Positions 6,317-13,002 of a stretch of 14,163 nt of DNA are shown piece after piece. Every line of letters begins with the position of its first letter. Position 1 is the stretch's first letter. The position numbers were made by a program, and so were the translations under genes. The DNA comes from Methanoregula sp. GTDB lineage: Archaea > Halobacteriota > Methanomicrobia > Methanomicrobiales > Methanospirillaceae. The notes under the pieces were generated by a model. That model searched no databases and was not told the DNA's origin. It saw only the letters and a program-made list of their open reading frames with translations. The stretch covers positions 1-14,163 of the forward strand of contig NZ_PIZH01000011.1 of NCBI RefSeq assembly GCF_002835825.1, written 5' to 3'.

Positions 6317-8704
6317 TCACACATGGTACTGGACAGTGAGTTTCTTTAACCGGAGACCCAGCTCGTGGAGGTCTTCTGCCGTTTTCTCTGCTTTCCGGGT
6401 GATATCGAGGTTCTTCTGGGCTGCATCCCGGATCTTCTCCATGGCCAGGGATATCTGGTCCATGCCGGTTGCCTGTTCATGGATGGATGAGGCGATCTCG
6501 ATGGCCTGTCGCGATGATTCGGCAGTCGATCGCGTGAGGACCTCGATTGCCTCGCGGGCATCGCTTGTCAGCCGGACTGCATCAGCTACGGACTTTGTCC
6601 CCCGTTCGGTAGATATCACCGTCGATGAAACGCCCCGCTGGATATCCGTTAAGATGGTACGGATGTTCGAAGTTGCCTGTTTTGACTGTTCGGCAAGGTT
6701 ATGGATTTCGTGAGCAACCACGGCAAAACCTTTGCCAAGTTCACCGGCTTTTGCCGCTTCGATGGATGCGTTCACCGCGAGCAGGTTGGACTGTTCAGAG
6801 ATGTCCGTCACCGTTGCAATGATCTCCCCGATAGCCTGGCTCTGCTCCGAGAGCTTGATGACGTTCATGCCGATCATGTCCATCTGGCGCTGGATATGGT
6901 TCATTCCGTCGAGGATCTCCTGGACCGACTTCTGCCCGTCACCGGAGACATTCAGGGCGTTCATGGCCTTCTCTGATACTTCTTTTGTCTTCTGGTTCAT
7001 CAGGTCTGTCTTGGTCCGCACGCTCTCGACCGTATCGGAGGTCTCGTTTACGGTCGACGCGGTCTGTGAACTGGTTGAGGAGAGCTGGGTCGTCACGGTT
7101 AAAAGTTCGCTTGACGCCGAGGAGAGAACCGATATGCCTTCGTACAGTTCTTCGTTGATCAGTTTCATGAGCCGTTGTAACTCGATACCGATGGTGTTGA
7201 GGGCATCGCGATACGCGACGAATTCGCCGGCAACCGGAATCTTCTCATCGAACCGTGCCGTGAAATCACCGGATGCATAGAATCGGGCAAGGCGCATGGC
7301 CTCGTTGACCGGCTCCGTGATGGTTTCAAGCGTTTTGTTGAAACCGGCGATGATCATCCGGTACCCGCCGCGGAATGCCTTCTCGTCACCGCGTACAGAG
7401 AGATCCCCGGCCCGGGCAGCATCGGTCAGCTTGATTGTTTCCTTGTGCAGGTGGTCCAGTGAATCGACCATCATCCGAAGGGCAGGCCGGATCTCATCGC
7501 GATCGTCCACCGGTTCAGAGAACTGTTCGATATATTCCCCGTTTGCGATCTTCTTGATATCGCCGACAACGTTCGTCTGGAGATCGTCGGCAAACTCATC
7601 CATGGTGGCAGACATCATGCCGATCTCGTCCTTGCGCTTGAGGTTCAGCCGGGCCGAGAGATGGCCGTTCCTGAGTTCCCGGATCATCAGGACAACCTGC
7701 TGCAGGGGTTCGGAGATGGATTTCCCAAAGAGGACCGCGACTGCTGCACCGATGCCCATGGATGCGAGGACCAGGGCTAAGATCGTGTTCCGGATGGTGT
7801 CAATCGGACCGCTGAAGTCAGCAAGTTCTGCCCGGGAGACAATATACCAGTCAAGGGGTTCGTAATACGTGTACGCATCGATAACCTGCGTTCCTTCCAC
7901 ATCATGGGGAACCGCTCCTTCTTTTTTGACGAACATTTCCTGGACATATGCCCTGTCAGCCCATGTCTGGCCCTCGGCATTCGGGTGAACGAGGACGGTT
8001 CCGGTACTGTCAATAACATACATGTACCCATTCTGGCCGACAACTGTATCGCGGATACTCTTCTTGACCACATCAAGAGTCTGCCCGGCTTCAGTTCCTA
8101 CGAAAAGGACACCGATGATCTTGCCGCTGGGATCCTTGATCGGCTCATATGCAGTGACATAGTCCTTGCCGAACAGGTCTCTCCTGCCATAGTACGTCTC
8201 GCCCTTTTCTACCGCAACCTCGTAGACATTATCGGTCAGGTGAGTGCCTACGGCTCGCTGGCCGTTGGAGTCAAGCACATTGGTCGAGATACGTGCCGCA
8301 TAGCTGTTATTATACACCTGGAAGACGGTGGCCGCGCCGCCCACCATCGACTGGACCTTGTCAACGATCTCGAAGTTGTCATTTATAACGTATTGCGTAC
8401 CGTCATTAGTGACAAGCGTCATCCGGTCGTTGATGATCTGCGGGGTGCCTTTCCCGTAAAAGTTCTGCTTTGCCACATTCAGGTCGCTGTTGACCTTGTT
8501 GCGCGTGAGCTTGTACACATCGTTGGTCCAGCCCTTCATGTCCTGGACCTGCGTCTCCAGGAGCGACTGTGTCTGTTCGCTGATAACGCTGCTTGATGTC
8601 GTGTAGGCGACAATGCCCAGGAGCAGCGTCGGTATGATGGCGAGGAACAGGCAGATGACCAGGATCTTTGTCCCGACTTTCATGTTTGAGAAGAATTCAA
8701 GCAT
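6317..8704 (-). CDS. Methyl-accepting chemotaxis protein (Cache sensor, poly-HAMP, MCP signalling domain)
   Basis: With the start at 8704 the receptor has 795 residues. TM1 is ~13-33. The extracellular sensor (~36-300) looks like a double Cache (Cache_3-Cache_2 type): '[19 protein letters not shown]' is followed by '[19 protein letters not shown]'. TM2 is ~304-327. Then come a HAMP (~328-378) and about three further HAMP-like repeats (~380-510), each with a glycine followed by Asp/Glu/His and Leu/Tyr/Phe (GEY, GDL, GDF). The signalling hairpin covers ~520-790. Its tip, '[16 protein letters not shown]' followed by '[16 protein letters not shown]', is the CheA/CheW contact. There is no C-terminal CheR-binding pentapeptide. 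The longest open frame begins at 8758, but that ATG has no ribosome-binding site, while 8704 has GGAG 8 nt upstream and gives a normal receptor N-terminus. The ligand cannot be told from sequence. Confidence 0.93.
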   Translation of the reverse strand: MLEFFSNMKVGTKILVICLFLAIIPTLLLGIVAYTTSSSVISEQTQSLLETQVQDMKGWTNDVYKLTRNKVNSDLNVAKQNFYGKGTPQIINDRMTLVTNDGTQYVINDNFEIVDKVQSMVGGAATVFQVYNNSYAARISTNVLDSNGQRAVGTHLTDNVYEVAVEKGETYYGRRDLFGKDYVTAYEPIKDPSGKIIGVLFVGTEAGQTLDVVKKSIRDTVVGQNGYMYVIDSTGTVLVHPNAEGQTWADRAYVQEMFVKKEGAVPHDVEGTQVIDAYTYYEPLDWYIVSRAELADFSGPIDTIRNTILALVLASMGIGAAVAVLFGKSISEPLQQVVLMIRELRNGHLSARLNLKRKDEIGMMSATMDEFADDLQTNVVGDIKKIANGEYIEQFSEPVDDRDEIRPALRMMVDSLDHLHKETIKLTDAARAGDLSVRGDEKAFRGGYRMIIAGFNKTLETITEPVNEAMRLARFYASGDFTARFDEKIPVAGEFVAYRDALNTIGIELQRLMKLINEELYEGISVLSSASSELLTVTTQLSSTSSQTASTVNETSDTVESVRTKTDLMNQKTKEVSEKAMNALNVSGDGQKSVQEILDGMNHIQRQMDMIGMNVIKLSEQSQAIGEIIATVTDISEQSNLLAVNASIEAAKAGELGKGFAVVAHEIHNLAEQSKQATSNIRTILTDIQRGVSSTVISTERGTKSVADAVRLTSDAREAIEVLTRSTAESSRQAIEIASSIHEQATGMDQISLAMEKIRDAAQKNLDITRKAEKTAEDLHELGLRLKKLTVQYHV

Positions 8705-8712
8705 AAATATGT

Positions 8713-8716
8713 CTCC
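8713..8716 (-). promoter_or_regulatory. Shine-Dalgarno GGAG that fixes the receptor start at 8704
   Basis: On the minus strand GGAG is followed by eight bases and then ATG at 8704-8702. Nothing similar precedes the in-frame ATG at 8758. This favours removing 18 residues from the longest open frame. Confidence 0.65.
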
Positions 8717-8735
8717 GGAACGTTCCAGGAATTCC
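8717..8735. promoter_or_regulatory. Two adjacent palindromes, candidate operator in the receptor leader
   Basis: The stretch GGAACGTTCCAGGAATTCC holds a perfect 10-bp palindrome (8717-8726) and a perfect 8-bp palindrome (8728-8735), separated by one base. This gives four GGAA/TTCC half-sites in a row. It lies between the putative TATA box (8740-8749) and the start codon, about where transcription would begin. A regulator bound there could block initiation. No footprint evidence is available from sequence. Confidence 0.35.
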
Positions 8736-8739
8736 CTGA

Positions 8740-8749
8740 TTGTATATCC
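8740..8749 (-). promoter_or_regulatory. Possible TATA box for the receptor gene
   Basis: On the minus strand GGATATACAA lies 36-45 nt upstream of the start codon at 8704. Initiation about 25 nt downstream would leave a leader of roughly 16 nt containing the GGAG. The 136-nt gap between cheW and the receptor is the largest inside the chemosensory cluster, so a second promoter here is plausible. Confidence 0.3.
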
Positions 8750-8840
8750 TGATGGCATGTCGCATAAACGTAGTGATTCTCAGCTGCAACAATACAACCG
8801 GATACCCTGCAATGGTTATTGCGCCTGTTTGGGGAATGGT

Positions 8841-9860
8841 TCATGCCTCGTCGATGATCATTCCCGGGTCGGTAAAGAGCGCGCAGGTGTCGAGAATGAC
8901 AAGCGGACCGTCGGCCACTCCTTTTACATACCTGTTCGCCATTATGGGTAGATCTGTTTTTTTTGCAGAGATACGATCCAGTTCGATGGAACCAATACCG
9001 GTGATGTGGTCAGCGAGGATCCCGAAGGTCAGTGTCCTGTCAGTCAGGACGATCACGCGGTTTAAGTCGGTAAGCCCGGTCTCGGGAATGGCAAGCAGGA
9101 CGCGGAGGTCGACAAGGGAGATGATCTCGCCCCGGACAATACAGATCCCCGAGATGAAATCCGGTGTTCCGGGAACCGGCGTGATCTCTCCGGTAAGGAT
9201 AACTTCCCGGATATTTCCCATCTCGATTGCATACTCCCGGTAAGCGAGCCGGAACTTGAGGACTTCAACCGTTTTTATTTCGACAAGGGCCTCTTCCGGG
9301 CGGGCAATCTTTGCTGCACGTTCGGCCAGCACCGCATTGATATGTGCTCCGTCATTGTCAGGTCCTGCAAGAGCTCGTTCGCTGGTGTCATCTCTTGTTG
9401 CCTCTCGGGCCGGCACCAGATTGTCATCGGCGCTGTCCGGCATAATGCCTCCGGATGCGAGCAGCCCCGGAAGATCGTAAACAACCAGGAGTCCTTCTGC
9501 GGTTTTCAGAACACCGGATCCTTCAGGAAATGTCTGGTGGGGCATCCCCTTCGCATCCCTGGGAAGGGGGATCTCGTGGACGCCGGAGGTTGCATCAACC
9601 CAGAGTGCAAGGTCATGGTTTCCGGTCCGGGCAATGATGAGCCTATCCGTCAGTGCGGGAACTGCATCTTTAAGGCCAAAGAGGTACCTCACTGAAACAA
9701 CGGAAAGTGTCCTGCCATGGAGATTGATGGTCCCTGCATCCCAGGGGGGGTCGCCCGCGTTCCTCTGTTTAGGCCTGACCATCCGGATGACCTGCATGGT
9801 CTCCTCAAGGGGAATTGCACCATTGACGGGTCCGACAGAGAAAAGGAGCAACTGGGCCAT
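8841..9860 (-). CDS. cheW: Tandem CheW-domain scaffold protein
   Basis: With the start at 9860 the protein has 339 residues. Two CheW-like domains are visible: residues ~1-150 ('QLLLFSVGPVNGAIPLEETMQVIR', then 'GTINLHGRTLSVVSVRYLFG') and ~195-335 ('LKFRLAYREYAIEMGNIREVI', then 'SGICIVRGEIISLVDLRVLL'). An acidic/Ala-rich linker of ~45 residues joins them. Known CheW proteins are usually single domains of ~150-170 residues that bridge receptor and CheA; here two are fused. The C-terminal copy matches the consensus better, and the first is more divergent. I chose ATG 9860 because CheW domains normally start just before the first strand and GTGAT precedes it by 4 nt. The longer frame starts with GTG at 9890 and has no ribosome-binding site. 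It is the first chemosensory gene after the archaellin. Confidence 0.9.
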   Translation of the reverse strand: MAQLLLFSVGPVNGAIPLEETMQVIRMVRPKQRNAGDPPWDAGTINLHGRTLSVVSVRYLFGLKDAVPALTDRLIIARTGNHDLALWVDATSGVHEIPLPRDAKGMPHQTFPEGSGVLKTAEGLLVVYDLPGLLASGGIMPDSADDNLVPAREATRDDTSERALAGPDNDGAHINAVLAERAAKIARPEEALVEIKTVEVLKFRLAYREYAIEMGNIREVILTGEITPVPGTPDFISGICIVRGEIISLVDLRVLLAIPETGLTDLNRVIVLTDRTLTFGILADHITGIGSIELDRISAKKTDLPIMANRYVKGVADGPLVILDTCALFTDPGMIIDEA

Positions 9861-9898
9861 GATTATCACGCAATGATCCAGCATTGGCACTGATGGCT

Positions 9899-9903
9899 AA
9901 AAA
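9899..9903 (-). terminator. Possible weak terminator between archaellin and cheW
   Basis: A T5 run on the minus strand lies 43 nt after the archaellin stop and before the CheW start. A short T-run could terminate part of the transcripts, allowing high archaellin expression with limited read-through into the chemosensory genes. The run is short and no hairpin is evident. Confidence 0.2.
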
Positions 9904-9946
9904 GAATGATGGATTGTCCCCGTCCCCTGCGTGGGTGTACATGGGA

Positions 9947-10561
9947 TCAGTAGAGTGGTTGTATCCGCGAGAGTGCTCCGGGAACGGTCTTTGAGAAGGA
10001 TGAGACCGCTCCCACGGCAGGCTGCAGGTTAAAGGTAATCTTCTGGTTGACCGTTGCGCTGGGGGGCATCCCGATAGAGATAATCCAGATCTCGTTAGGT
10101 TCGAGCAGGTTATTGGGGAGTCCCACCTCATTGATCTTCTGGGAGACACACCACTCGATATCATTATTCGTTGCAGCATTTGCGGTGAGTATTGTGCCAC
10201 ACGCTGAGGGAATCATATTGATGCTGGGATTCCTGCCGCCGCCGGAATCAGAGTAGGAGATAACCATCTGGGTCAGGTCCATCGGCGTTCCGCCGGCCAT
10301 GAGCATGATGCTTGCGTTAATGTAGGTTAGACGCGAGGGATTTTCACCCAGCGCAATTCCTATGACATTGCCGGCAATTTCAACGCTTGAGCTGGCCTGG
10401 GCAACACCGGTATGTACCGTTGCCTGGGCAGTCTGGGTTGTATAGAATCCCGCCCCAAGCACAACATAGGAGAATACAGCGGCGACTACGACAAAGGCGA
10501 TGAGGACAATCGCAGCCTCAAGGCCGGTAAATGCGGTTTCAATATATGGGGGTAGTTTCAT
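9947..10561 (-). CDS. Archaellin (archaeal flagellin, class III signal peptide)
   Basis: The 204-residue preprotein has a very short leader (MKLPPYIETA). It is followed by FTGLEAAIVLIAFVVVAAVF, the hydrophobic N-terminal helix of archaellins, with Glu at +5 of the predicted mature protein. The leader would be removed by the prepilin-type peptidase (FlaK/PibD). The next segment ('TTQTAQATVHTGVAQASSSVEIAG') is also typical of Methanomicrobiales archaellins. The outer domain (~70-204) is beta-rich and has two cysteines (121, 138) that could form a disulfide and one N-glycosylation sequon (Asn82, NAS). GGAG lies 4 nt before the ATG and a TATA box lies about 70 nt upstream. No archaellum assembly genes (arlC-J) are in the window, so other motor parts must be elsewhere. 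A type IV pilin role is less likely but possible. Confidence 0.88.
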   Translation of the reverse strand: MKLPPYIETAFTGLEAAIVLIAFVVVAAVFSYVVLGAGFYTTQTAQATVHTGVAQASSSVEIAGNVIGIALGENPSRLTYINASIMLMAGGTPMDLTQMVISYSDSGGGRNPSINMIPSACGTILTANAATNNDIEWCVSQKINEVGLPNNLLEPNEIWIISIGMPPSATVNQKITFNLQPAVGAVSSFSKTVPGALSRIQPLY

Positions 10562-10625
10562 GATTCTCCCGTGGCTCCGACGTTCTTTTCTCTATGGCGT
10601 TGTGCTCCCTTAACTTCGGTATGAT

Positions 10626-10635
10626 CCTATATATT
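10626..10635 (-). promoter_or_regulatory. TATA box of the archaellin gene
   Basis: On the minus strand AATATATAGG lies 65-74 nt upstream of the archaellin ATG. Initiation ~25 nt downstream would give a leader of about 44 nt containing GGAG. This is the best TATA element in the window. The surrounding 291-nt gap (10562-10852) otherwise holds only A/T-rich tracts and no convincing gene; short forward open frames there lack ribosome-binding sites and family features. Confidence 0.55.
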
Positions 10636-10717
10636 CGTCATCATCTGATCCCGGCCATTTTCCAATGGTACGATCTGGTGCAGGAGAGCGGAAACCCTGA
10701 GGAAAACACGGCAAATC

Positions 10718-10740
10718 AAAAAAAGGATTTATGGGAAAAA
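10718..10740 (-). terminator. Probable oligo-T terminator of the mfn operon
   Basis: Read on the minus strand, a T5 tract (10740-10736) is followed by a T7 tract (10724-10718), about 115-135 nt downstream of the last gene of the mfn operon and upstream of the archaellin TATA box. Oligo-T tracts are the usual intrinsic terminators in archaea. The position between two same-strand transcription units fits. Confidence 0.4.
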
Positions 10741-10852
10741 GTTAGTGTCCCAATAATAAAATGGGTCCTATTTTTGCCGGCGAGCCCCGCGCACATGGCG
10801 GTCTGCGTTGCCATTCGTTGTATTTGATATACTGCGATCTCACCCTGCTTTC

Positions 10853-11086
10853 TTAATCCGGATCCCGCATCTCAAGGGGAGTAGCATCATATGGGCAGTA
10901 TCGTTCATTTCCCGAAGTCTCCCATCCACAGGCAGGACAGTGACGGATACTCTTTTTCCTGCAAAGGAACGGGAGAAGGGGGACACAGAGAAAGAGGAAG
11001 AATAACGGGAATCCGGAGAACCACATCAGGAACGTGACAACAAGTGAGCCGATCAGGAGTATCAGGCTGGTTTTCCCGGTGTTCAT
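10853..11086 (-). CDS. Small membrane protein with C-terminal zinc ribbon
   Basis: With the start at 11086 the protein has 77 residues. It has two hydrophobic helices (~7-23 and ~26-42), a basic stop (RKK) and then a zinc-ribbon-like tail, 'CPACGWETSGNERYCPYD'. The ribbon has C50-x2-C53 and C64-x2-D67, the 'CPxCG...YCPYD' form in which Asp replaces the fourth Cys. Function is unknown. It starts 13 nt after the mfnF stop on the same strand, so it is the third gene of the mfn operon. The longest open frame begins at 11161, inside mfnF. I prefer 11086 because the 25 extra residues look like read-out of the mfnF coding region, although the ribosome-binding site at 11086 is poor. It is too small to be certain from one genome. 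Confidence 0.65.
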   Translation of the reverse strand: MNTGKTSLILLIGSLVVTFLMWFSGFPLFFLFLCVPLLPFLCRKKSIRHCPACGWETSGNERYCPYDATPLEMRDPD

Positions 11087-11099
11087 GATTTGCCGGCCT

Positions 11100-12041
11100 T
11101 CAATGGGAGAATTCCCTGTTCCGGAGCGCAATTTCCCGCACCGCGAATGCCGGAAGAGCATCGGCTACCGGCCCCAGCTCCCGGTTCAGATCCTGTGCCC
11201 CGAGTTCACGGGCAAAGAGGCGTGCTCCGATACCGGCAACGAGAATCTCCTGTGCCCCATAAGCCATGGCACAGGCCCGGGCCGCGTTGCAGACCATCGC
11301 CTTCTGCCGTTCATAAACCTGATGCGCAATCTGTAATGCGCCCTCTTCACCAATCTCTTCGAGATCTGCGCAGACCACGCGGGCCAGTCTCCTGAGCGAA
11401 GCGTTCCGGGTTTTCTCTTTGTGGTCCGGAGTATCACACGCATATTCATCTGGGGTGATATGTCCCAGCACGAAGTGGGCATCGGCGCTTGTTGCAAAAT
11501 ACTCTGAACTGATGGGAGTTGGAATTCCAAAGAGGTCCACGGATTGCAGGATGGCCGCGATGTTGGTTCGCAGCATTCCGGTATAGAGCAGGAAACCCTT
11601 CTGGAGCCGGTTCAGGTCGGTGAGCTCATGCAGGCTCCCGAAGTGCCCGAGCGGGATAATGTCCGCAGTTGTGCTGCCGAGGTCCAGAAGAATAGCACCG
11701 GCATACCGTTCCCTTAGATAGTCAGCCGATGCAAGCCAGTTCGCCGCAGCCAGCTGCGGGACCGGCCGTTCATGGAATTGTGCATCCATACCATAGAACC
11801 TGGCACCCGGGAACGCCTTCTGCACTTCACCGACAATGAAGGAAATCCCCTGCAGTTTATTCTCAAAGCAGTCCGCAAGCTCCCCGCTCATGACAACTGC
11901 TGCACTGGTTTCACCCTGCTTTACATAGGGTTTGAGCGTGTCGGCTATCGGCGCTTTCTCCCAGAGGGGACAGTAATGGATATGGACACCCTCGTCATTG
12001 ACCACCTTCAGGTTGGCTCCCCCGACATCGATGCCGATCAT
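11100..12041 (-). CDS. mfnF: MfnF, methanofuran biosynthesis condensing enzyme (hydantoinase/oxoprolinase-like ASKHA fold)
   Basis: The 313-residue protein has the ASKHA/oxoprolinase signature: phosphate-1 loop 'GIDVGGANLK' (3-12), phosphate-2 loop 'LLDLGSTTADI' (118-128) and adenosine-type motif 'ILVAGIGARLFARELG' (266-281). Archaeal proteins of this length and pattern, long annotated as 'H4MPT-linked C1 transfer' or hydantoinase-like, include MfnF. MfnF joins gamma-glutamyltyramine to the 5-(aminomethyl)-3-furanmethanol diphosphate and forms the core of methanofuran, the first C1 carrier of methanogenesis. The start at 12041 overlaps the mfnD stop as ATGA, which indicates translational coupling. 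The longer open frame from 12158 lies wholly within mfnD and lacks family features. The neighbouring mfnD supplies its substrate and strengthens the call. Confidence 0.88.
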   Translation of the reverse strand: MIGIDVGGANLKVVNDEGVHIHYCPLWEKAPIADTLKPYVKQGETSAAVVMSGELADCFENKLQGISFIVGEVQKAFPGARFYGMDAQFHERPVPQLAAANWLASADYLRERYAGAILLDLGSTTADIIPLGHFGSLHELTDLNRLQKGFLLYTGMLRTNIAAILQSVDLFGIPTPISSEYFATSADAHFVLGHITPDEYACDTPDHKEKTRNASLRRLARVVCADLEEIGEEGALQIAHQVYERQKAMVCNAARACAMAYGAQEILVAGIGARLFARELGAQDLNRELGPVADALPAFAVREIALRNREFSH

Positions 12042-12928
12042 ATCCGGGTGACCTTCCCGTTGCAGTCGAACCTGGCCCGGCCGCTGAAATGAACGGCATC
12101 GGGGCCGTTCCCTTTCGAGGCAGACACAAGGATATCGGCAATCTCTTCCTGGATGCATGCAGTAATGCCGACAATGCTCGTTGTGATCCGTGGATTGACA
12201 TCAACGATGTAAATCTTGTCCGCGACAACAACGTCAACACCGCAGTATCCCTGGCAGCCAAGAACGGTCGCCGCCTTTACCGCAGTGTCAATGATCTCTT
12301 TTTCCCGGTCAGGGTGAAGCGGCGTCTCCCCGCCAAGATACTGGATGGTGCCATCGGGGCCGACAGCGATCTCCTGCTGGTTGACAGCAAGGACTACGGG
12401 CGGTTTTCCCGAAAAGTAGGCACAGGCATCCCCGATCACCCGGTTGATGACCATGCTGACCGAGTAATTCTCCCCTTCGATATACTCCTGTGCAAATTCC
12501 CCCTCTTTTGGGAATTCTCCGGAAAGCCGGACCCCCTGCGAACCACACCCTTTGATGGGCTTTATCACGTGTTTCCCCGTGGCAGGTGCCGCAACGGGAA
12601 CAGGAATGCCGTTCTCTGCAAGGATCTTGCCGGATGATACTTTGTTTGCACAGAGCGCAGTGGCCATGAACCCGCACCCGAGGTTATGGGTTGCCTGCTC
12701 CAGCAGGAATGTATATTTCGAAAGGAGGTGATCGGGTGCAATCACAAGGCCCATGTCGCAGCCTGGAGCAAGGCGCGTGATCTCTTCCCCGAAGTCACCC
12801 GGCCCGGGAAGAACAACATCATACCCGCAATGCTCAAAACTCGACTTCAGTACCGACAGCATTGCAGCGCCTTCATGGGCAAGTGCAGGTTCGTGGGCAA
12901 CAGTATACTCGGCAAGGAGGACCTTCAT
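12038..12928 (-). CDS. mfnD: MfnD, tyramine-L-glutamate ligase (ATP-grasp)
   Basis: This 296-residue ATP-grasp enzyme has an N-terminal domain starting MKVLLAEYTV. The ATP-grasp core carries 'VIKPIKGCGSQGVRL' (121-135, with Lys123/Lys126 and the glycine loop), 'QEYIEGENYSVSMV' (147-160) and the metal-binding strand 'GVDVVVADKIYIVDVNPR' (230-247), where Asp243 and Asn245 are probable Mg ligands. MfnD adds glutamate to tyramine through its gamma-carboxyl to give gamma-glutamyltyramine, with ATP hydrolysed. Overlap with mfnF by 4 nt makes this the first gene of a methanofuran operon. The ATG at 12928 gives a standard N-terminus but has only GAGG directly against it, so the ribosome-binding site is poor and a short or absent leader is possible. 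Other ATP-grasp ligases are possible, but the mfnF neighbour favours MfnD. Confidence 0.88.
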   Translation of the reverse strand: MKVLLAEYTVAHEPALAHEGAAMLSVLKSSFEHCGYDVVLPGPGDFGEEITRLAPGCDMGLVIAPDHLLSKYTFLLEQATHNLGCGFMATALCANKVSSGKILAENGIPVPVAAPATGKHVIKPIKGCGSQGVRLSGEFPKEGEFAQEYIEGENYSVSMVINRVIGDACAYFSGKPPVVLAVNQQEIAVGPDGTIQYLGGETPLHPDREKEIIDTAVKAATVLGCQGYCGVDVVVADKIYIVDVNPRITTSIVGITACIQEEIADILVSASKGNGPDAVHFSGRARFDCNGKVTRI

Positions 12929-13002
12929 CCCTCATATGTTTGCGCTGCAATGAAATTACCCTATCCGATCGGTGAGGTATTTCTCCTTTGCCGGAAACAT
13001 GA
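12929..13002. promoter_or_regulatory. Divergent intergenic region between mfnD and surE
   Basis: These 74 bases separate two genes transcribed away from each other and so should carry both promoters. No strong TATA element stands out in either direction. The best AT-rich stretches are around 12944-12958. GGTGAGG at 12971-12977 is too far from the surE start to be its ribosome-binding site. Confidence 0.4.

Noticed and set aside
7904..8596. 230-codon frame on the + strand opposite the receptor sensor domain
   Set aside because: Shadow of the Cache domain; the receptor frame carries the conserved motifs.
8705..8758. 18-residue N-terminal extension of the receptor
   Set aside because: The ATG at 8758 has no Shine-Dalgarno, the extension includes the candidate TATA box and palindromes, and 8704 has GGAG at ideal spacing.
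10741..10775. CCCA...TGGG inverted repeat as a bacterial-type hairpin terminator
   Set aside because: The stem is only 4 bp. The nearby T-runs alone are a better archaeal terminator candidate.
10594..10827. 77-codon + strand frame in the gap upstream of the archaellin
   Set aside because: No ribosome-binding site or recognisable domain. It runs through the archaellin promoter and the oligo-T terminator region of the opposite strand.
12042..12158. 39-residue N-terminal extension of MfnF
   Set aside because: It lies entirely within mfnD, is Arg/Pro-rich and unlike the family. The ATGA overlap start gives the canonical MIGIDVGG N-terminus.
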